Positions 32,382 through 36,926 of a DNA stretch of 36,926 bases are shown one piece after another; the first letter of the stretch is position 1; each line of letters opens with the position of its first letter. Position numbers and translations under genes: made by a program. Below the pieces are notes generated by a model that had not been told where the DNA came from, ran no database searches, and saw only the letters and a list, made by a program, of their open reading frames with translations. Source of the stretch: JBDTMT01 sp033764095 (GTDB lineage Bacteria; Desulfobacterota; Binatia; HRBIN30; CADEER01); contig JANRJF010000175.1 in the NCBI GenBank assembly GCA_033764095.1, positions 1-36,926 on the forward strand. Reading direction: 5' to 3'.

Positions 32382-35300
32382 GTGCTGAACAAGGGGGCAC
32401 GCCACTTCGTGGCGGGAAGCATTGCGGCGTTGGTGTGTCTCAACCTCGCGTCTGCCACCGCGTACGCGCAGGCAAGCGCGGCGGACACGGCCTGCATCAC
32501 CACCTTCAACAAGGGCATTCGCCAGGTGGCAAAGGCGCAGGCGGGCATCGTCAACAAGTGCCTGCGCGACTACGCCTCCGGCCGCCTGACCGGTTCGACC
32601 CCTGAAGACTGTGTCCGTTCGGACCTGAACAACGATCAGAGCGAGGCGATCGCCAAGGCTGCGGCCAAGATCGCCGTCAAGTGCAGCGGCGGCATTCCTG
32701 GCTATGGCGCCACGCCGGTCGCCACCGCGCTGTTGCGCGCGGTACTCAGTCAGATCGACCTCGCGCACGGCGTCTTCGGCGCGGATCTCGACACCGGCAT
32801 CATCCCGAATGCCGCTGGTGCATCGTGTCAGGCGCGCGTCGGCCAGGCGCTGCTCAAGTGTGAAGATCGCCGCTTGCGCGAATACCTCAAGTGCCAGAAG
32901 ACCGGCCTGAAGAACGGCGCGATCACCGACGCCGCCAGCATGGCCGACACCTGTCTCGGCACCGGCGCGTCGCCGCAGCCCGATCTCAAGGGCCGCATCG
33001 CGCTCGACTGCGACACCAAGCTGGCCAGCGCAGTGGCGAGCCGCTGCGCCGACATCGACCTCACCGACGCCTTCCCCAAGTGTTACGCCAGCACTCCGTC
33101 CGCAGCGGTCGACTGCCTCGGGCGCGAGTCGGCCTGTCAGCTCTGCCAACTGCTCAACGACGTCGACAACCTGTCGCGTGATTGCGACCTGTTCGACGAT
33201 GGCAACGGATCCAACGGCAGCTGCGGCAGCGAGTGCGCCGACGGCGTGCTGCAGGGCGACGAGGCGTGTGACGACGGCAACAGCTTCGAGCTCGACGGCT
33301 GTTCGTCCTTCTGTACCGTCGAGGGTGGCTGGACCTGCACCGGGCAGCCGAGCACCTGCTCACTGCTCTGCGGCAACGGCGACCTGGACGCGGGCGAGGC
33401 CTGCGACGACGGCGACACGCAGAACGGCGACGGCTGCTCGGCCGGCTGCGTGGTCGAGTCCGGTTATCACTGCAGCGGCGAGCCGAGCGTCTGCGCGCCC
33501 AACTGCGGCGACGGTACGCTGCAGGCCGGCGAGGCCTGCGACGACGGCGATGCGCAGGGCGGCGACGGCTGCTCGGCGACCTGCCAGGTCGAAGGCGGCT
33601 ACAACTGCGCCGGCACGCCCAGCGTCTGCACCTTCGTCTGCGGCAACGGCACCTTCCAGTCGGGCGAGACCTGCGACGACAACAACTCGAACAACGGCGA
33701 CGGCTGCAGCCATACCTGCCAGATCGAATCGGGCTGGTTGTGCGCCGGCCAGCCCAGCACCTGCGCGCCGCAGTGCGGCGACGGCCAGAAGAAGGGCGGC
33801 GAGAGCTGCGACGACGGCAACACGTTGAGCGGCGACGGCTGCTCGTTCCTCTGCCAGACCGAGCCCGGGTTCAGCTGCAGCGGCGCGCCGAGCAACTGCC
33901 TGGCGGTCTGCGGCGACGGGTTCATCCGAGGCTTCGAGAATTGCGACGACTCCAACACCAACAGTGGTGATGGCTGCTCGGGCACCTTCTGTCGCCAGGA
34001 GGCGAGCTTCGAGTGCCTCGGCCAGCCGAGCGTCTGCGCCGCCAACTGCGGCGACGGCAATCTCGACGTGCCGGAGCAGTGCGACGACGGCAACCACACC
34101 AACGGCGACGGCTGCAACGCCACCTGCCTGACCGAAACCGGCTACGCCTGCTCGGGCGAGCCGAGCGTGTGCAACTCGACCTGCGGCAACGGTGCGCTCA
34201 ACGCCGGCGAGCAGTGCGACGACGGCAACACCGTCAACCGCGACGGTTGCACCGCCAGCTGCAAGAACGAGTCGGGCTGGCTGTGCGGCGCTCCCGGCAC
34301 GCCCTGCGCGCAGTTCGAGGTGGTCATCGACACGCCGGCCAACGGCATCTTCACCACCGCGTCGTCGATCACCGTCACCGGCCACTACACGCTGCTGCCC
34401 TCCGGCAGCGTCTCGGTGCTGGTCAACGGGGTGCCGGCCAGCTCGCTGAATCAGACCAATCGCACCTTCTCGCACGTCGTCTCGCTCAGCCAGTCGCTGA
34501 TCTTCAACCCGATCAACGTCACACTCATCAACACCGCCAACGGCGACGACGTGCACGATCGCATCACCGTCATCGCCGGCCCGTCGGTGGCCGACGGCAC
34601 GCATTCCCCGCAGAGCGTCGCGCTGCGGTTGAACGACAGCGGCCTCGACGCCATCGAACCGCTGGTCGCCGACCTCGCTGGCGCCGGGCTCAATCTCGGC
34701 GCGCTACTGCCGGTCGGCACGGTGCTGGCCGACGAGTGCTTCGTCGAGGTCATCGGTTGCTGGGGCAGCGCCACGGTGCGCATCGCCAACCCGGCGCCGT
34801 CGCTGAGCGGAATCTCGCTGGCGATCGACTCCAAGCCCAACCTCGTGCAAGGCGATATCCGCATCTACAACCTGCGGGTCGACATCGACATCGACGGCAG
34901 TGGCGTGGTGCCGGACTGCGGCCTCCGCCTGACCGCCGACGTCATGCTGCTGAGCGGCAACTACACGCTCGAGCCCGACAGCGGTAACCAGTCGAACATC
35001 GACGTGAACCTCTCCGGCACGACGAACGTGACGTTCGGCGGGTTCAATCGGACCTTCACGTCGGGATTGTGCGATGCGCCGATCATCGGCGACATCATTC
35101 AGTCCTTCCTGCCCGACATCGAGGCATTTGCCCGCGACGGTATCCAGGGCTTCCTGGCCGATCCGGACGGCGGCGGCCCGCAGGACAGCCCGATCGCGCA
35201 GGCCATCGAGGACGTGCTGGCCGGCATCTCGATCACCGGTCCGGTGGGCGAGGGCCTCGGTCTCATGCTCGATTCGCCGCTGTTCGCGGTCACCGAGGAC

Positions 35301-36107
35301 AATGTGGGTATCACGCTCGGCTCGAGCGCCCGTTTCCAGGTCAGCGTCGGCAGCGGTCCGGGCCAGTGCATCCCGCCGCCCGGCACGCCCAACCTGACCG
35401 CGTCGCTGTCCAAGGCGTCGACCTTCCCGACCTACGGCGCCAACGCGCCGGTCTCGGGAAATCCGTATGGCCTGGCGATCGGCATCTCGTCCTCCGGCTT
35501 CAACCAGCTGCTGCGCGGTCAGACCGAGTGCGGTCTGATGCGCACCTCGATGACCACCATCGACCTCGACGGCGATGGCGGCCAGCCGGCCCTGCCGATC
35601 AATTCGACGCTGCTGTCGCTGATCGTGCCCGAGTTCGCCCAGCTGCCGCCCAACACGCCGCTGCGCATCGACATCGCGCCGACCATCGCGCCGGTGGTCA
35701 CCGGCAATGCCGGCCCGAACGGCGAGCTCACCGAGCTCAAGGTGGCGCAGATCATCCTGAACATCGTCGAGCCTGGGCCGGAAACCGTCTGGTTGCGCGG
35801 CGCCCTCGATACCCGGCTGGGCTTCAACATGACCTTCCTGCCCGACGGCTCGGGCCTCGCCATCAACATCAGCGAGCCGGCGCCCGCCGACATCGTCATC
35901 TCCGTGATCGACAACCCGATCGGGGCGAGCGAGGCGCAGGTGGAGACGGTCCTGCCGTCGCTGATCCGACCGCTCATTCCGCAGCTAGCCGGCGCGCTCG
36001 CCGGGTTCCCGCTGCCACAGTTCTTCGGCTTGACGCTGCAGGGCGTCGAGGTCTCGCGTAACGGACAGTTCCTCTCGCTCTTCGCCAATCTGACGCCGAC
36101 GCCGTGA
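32382..36107 (+). CDS. large secreted protein with eight DUF4215-type Cys-rich repeats (1241 aa)
   Basis: The start is GTG 32382, chosen because a Sec signal follows at once (VAGSIAALVCLNLASATAYAQA). Residues about 31-275 form an alpha-helical domain with spaced Cys pairs (CITTFNKGIRQVAKAQ, VNKCLRDYASG). Residues about 278-643 are eight tandem repeats of about 45 residues with the pattern CGdG-x-GEqCDDGN-x-GDGCsatC-x-E-GyxCsGxPSvC. These match the Myxococcus Cys-rich repeat family (DUF4215), which is disulphide-bonded and found on secreted proteins. The last about 590 residues (starting FEVVIDTPANGIFTTASS) look beta-rich and belong to no family I recognise. No anchor is seen at the C-terminus (LFANLTPTP). 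It probably functions outside the cell. The GSH-repeat peptide gene follows after 206 bases. Confidence 0.87.
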   Translation: MLNKGARHFVAGSIAALVCLNLASATAYAQASAADTACITTFNKGIRQVAKAQAGIVNKCLRDYASGRLTGSTPEDCVRSDLNNDQSEAIAKAAAKIAVKCSGGIPGYGATPVATALLRAVLSQIDLAHGVFGADLDTGIIPNAAGASCQARVGQALLKCEDRRLREYLKCQKTGLKNGAITDAASMADTCLGTGASPQPDLKGRIALDCDTKLASAVASRCADIDLTDAFPKCYASTPSAAVDCLGRESACQLCQLLNDVDNLSRDCDLFDDGNGSNGSCGSECADGVLQGDEACDDGNSFELDGCSSFCTVEGGWTCTGQPSTCSLLCGNGDLDAGEACDDGDTQNGDGCSAGCVVESGYHCSGEPSVCAPNCGDGTLQAGEACDDGDAQGGDGCSATCQVEGGYNCAGTPSVCTFVCGNGTFQSGETCDDNNSNNGDGCSHTCQIESGWLCAGQPSTCAPQCGDGQKKGGESCDDGNTLSGDGCSFLCQTEPGFSCSGAPSNCLAVCGDGFIRGFENCDDSNTNSGDGCSGTFCRQEASFECLGQPSVCAANCGDGNLDVPEQCDDGNHTNGDGCNATCLTETGYACSGEPSVCNSTCGNGALNAGEQCDDGNTVNRDGCTASCKNESGWLCGAPGTPCAQFEVVIDTPANGIFTTASSITVTGHYTLLPSGSVSVLVNGVPASSLNQTNRTFSHVVSLSQSLIFNPINVTLINTANGDDVHDRITVIAGPSVADGTHSPQSVALRLNDSGLDAIEPLVADLAGAGLNLGALLPVGTVLADECFVEVIGCWGSATVRIANPAPSLSGISLAIDSKPNLVQGDIRIYNLRVDIDIDGSGVVPDCGLRLTADVMLLSGNYTLEPDSGNQSNIDVNLSGTTNVTFGGFNRTFTSGLCDAPIIGDIIQSFLPDIEAFARDGIQGFLADPDGGGPQDSPIAQAIEDVLAGISITGPVGEGLGLMLDSPLFAVTEDNVGITLGSSARFQVSVGSGPGQCIPPPGTPNLTASLSKASTFPTYGANAPVSGNPYGLAIGISSSGFNQLLRGQTECGLMRTSMTTIDLDGDGGQPALPINSTLLSLIVPEFAQLPPNTPLRIDIAPTIAPVVTGNAGPNGELTELKVAQIILNIVEPGPETVWLRGALDTRLGFNMTFLPDGSGLAINISEPAPADIVISVIDNPIGASEAQVETVLPSLIRPLIPQLAGALAGFPLPQFFGLTLQGVEVSRNGQFLSLFANLTPTP

Positions 36108-36154
36108 CGAGGAGCGAGGAAATCGTACTTGGGGGAAGCACCAATCTGCCGGTT

Positions 36155-36172
36155 CGCGACGAGCGCGTCGCG
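36155..36172. terminator. short hairpin after the Cys-rich protein gene
   Basis: CGCGACG-AGCG-CGTCGCG, a 7-pair stem 48 bases past the stop, without a T-run. It may end the Cys-rich transcript or lie in the leader of the GSH-peptide gene. The octamer AATCGTAC occurs twice in this gap (36121 and about 36208). Confidence 0.3.
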
Positions 36173-36313
36173 TTCGATTGCTGAGAGAACGACTCGGGTT
36201 TCGAGGGGAATCGTACCCACCGCCACCGGTCCTGTGCGGCCGTGTGGGTCCAGGGGGTTCGCAGCGCGTGACGCCAGAGCTGTGCGGCACGGGTGAGGGA
36301 CGAAGGAGGAATC

Positions 36314-36649
36314 ATGAGTGAAAAGAAGAATCAGCTTCCTTCCCTGCGGAAGACGCCGCTGGACTTCCTCAGTCGCGACGAGGCGCGCCAGGCGGTGAAG
36401 CCGGTGGCGGCGCTCGACACGGCGGAGGCCGCGGACGCGCTGCGCAGCGAGCCGAACAGCGAGAAGATGCTGCTGGCGCAGCATATGTCGCACGCATCAC
36501 ACGGCTCGCACGGCAGCCACGGCTCGCATGGGTCGCACGGCTCGCACGGCAGCCACGGGTCGCACGGCAGCCACGGCAGCCACGGCTCGCACGGGTCACA
36601 CGGCTCGCACGGGTCGCACGGCAGCCACGGTTCGCACGGGTCGTGGTGA
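36314..36649 (+). CDS. GSH-repeat peptide, candidate modified-peptide precursor (111 aa)
   Basis: ATG 36314 has a strong GGAGGA 4 bases upstream. An in-frame GTG at 36293 lacks a ribosome site. Residues 1-57 are a charged, helix-prone leader with no signal peptide or TM segment (KTPLDFLSRDEARQAV, ALDTAEAADALRSE). Residues 58-63 are a transition, MSHASH. Residues 64-108 are fifteen perfect Gly-Ser-His units, and the protein ends Gly-Ser-Trp. The core reads as His-Gly-Ser repeats, matching the His-Xaa-Ser pattern of HxsA-type precursors modified by radical SAM enzymes (HxsB/HxsC). No maturase is within the window, so this role is inference. An alternative is a metal-binding His-rich protein. 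A secreted protein gene starts 54 bases downstream. Confidence 0.85.
   Translation: MSEKKNQLPSLRKTPLDFLSRDEARQAVKPVAALDTAEAADALRSEPNSEKMLLAQHMSHASHGSHGSHGSHGSHGSHGSHGSHGSHGSHGSHGSHGSHGSHGSHGSHGSW
36503..36637 (+). repeat. 15 x 9-bp tandem repeat encoding Gly-Ser-His
   Basis: Fifteen in-frame 9-base units. Codons vary among GGC/GGG/GGT, TCG/AGC/TCA and CAC/CAT while the peptide is invariant. TCN and AGC serine codons alternate irregularly, which single substitutions cannot interconvert silently. Confidence 0.95.
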
Positions 36650-36703
36650 GTGTTCGCATTCATTTCCAGCAGCGCAGCACAAGAACCTCTTAAGGGGGGC
36701 GTC

Positions 36704-36926
36704 ATGGTGGGTCGATTCGGACAGACGTTGCAGCGATCGTTCATCAGTGCGGTCGTATTGGTGCTCGCATACGCCAGCTCGGCGGCGGCGCTCACGATCA
36801 CCGGCGGGCCGGTGTACTCGCTGCCGGGGGGCGGCACTTGCACGGTGAGCGGCACGCCGTCGATCACCAGTCCCAACGGCGCCACGGTGACGTGCACCGG
36901 CGTCAACCTCGCCGCGCACAGCAACG
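36704..36926 (+). CDS. secreted protein, N-terminal part only
   Basis: The frame is open to the right edge (74 complete codons). The ATG follows AAGGGGGG. A Sec signal peptide (SFISAVVLVLAYASSAAA, cleavage about residue 29) precedes a Gly/Thr/Ser-rich mature start (LTITGGPVYSLPGGGTC) with Cys residues and beta-strand character, as in adhesin-like or PEP-CTERM/choice-of-anchor proteins. The family cannot be assigned from this fragment. It starts 54 bases after the GSH-repeat peptide and is probably co-transcribed. Confidence 0.75.
   Translation, partial: MVGRFGQTLQRSFISAVVLVLAYASSAAALTITGGPVYSLPGGGTCTVSGTPSITSPNGATVTCTGVNLAAHSN

Noticed and set aside
36503..36637. CRISPR-like short repeat array
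   Set aside because: The 9-base units are contiguous with no spacers and stay in frame with a ribosome-site-led ORF; it is a coding repeat.
1..36926. tRNA or rRNA genes, insertion sequences, prophage or attachment sites
   Set aside because: No transposase or integrase motif, tRNA cloverleaf with CCA-end context, or rRNA-like sequence was recognised on either strand by eye; an automated scan would be needed to be certain.

Overview
The window is a GC-rich, gene-dense bacterial chromosome segment. There are many GTG starts and Pro/Thr linkers of the TPTPT type. It also carries DUF4215-type Cys-rich repeats, CSLREA and dockerin-like modules, Tat-exported lipoproteins and acyl-CoA-type catabolic genes. 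Together these suggest a soil or groundwater deltaproteobacterial-type lineage (Binatota/Desulfobacterota_B or Myxococcota-like). That placement is inference: the window has no rRNA, tRNA or marker gene.

Layout. 2-2497 is a 5'-truncated STAND/AAA_16 ATPase with a helical-repeat C-terminus. 2592-8629 is a three-gene plus-strand run: a 71-residue unknown protein, a pentapeptide-repeat lipoprotein, and a large Tat-signal lipoprotein. Paralogues of the last two lie on the minus strand at 8798-10981 and 16406-19720. The two paralogues are separated by a trehalose locus: otsA with an N-terminal membrane sensor-like domain, then otsB, then a MarR regulator, all overlapping by 4 bases, and a divergent GH15 hydrolase. 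A 14-bp palindrome sits in the divergent control region.

19871-24091 holds catabolic-type genes: an SDR and a dihydrodipicolinate-reductase-like oxidoreductase on the minus strand, and a CaiB-family CoA transferase and a membrane-anchored EEP phosphohydrolase on the plus strand. A composite inverted repeat lies between the divergent pairs. 24099-28547 (minus) encodes a small periplasmic protein, a SYLF-domain protein and a 1088-residue modular secreted protein. 28670-32014 holds a DUF4126 membrane protein, a FadR-type GntR regulator divergent from an amidohydrolase (with an operator-like palindrome), and a DUF4239 membrane protein.

The right end (32382-36926) encodes a large secreted protein with eight Cys-rich repeats. 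It is followed by a 111-residue peptide that has a charged leader and fifteen perfect Gly-Ser-His repeats ending in Gly-Ser-Trp, and then the start of a secreted protein cut by the window edge. The GSH-repeat peptide is the best candidate for an undescribed system. It looks like a precursor peptide of the His-Xaa-Ser type, and any maturation enzymes would lie beyond the right edge.

A second cross-cutting signal is that several genes without a Shine-Dalgarno sequence have a TANNNT-like box ending 6-7 bases before the start codon, which suggests leaderless transcripts.
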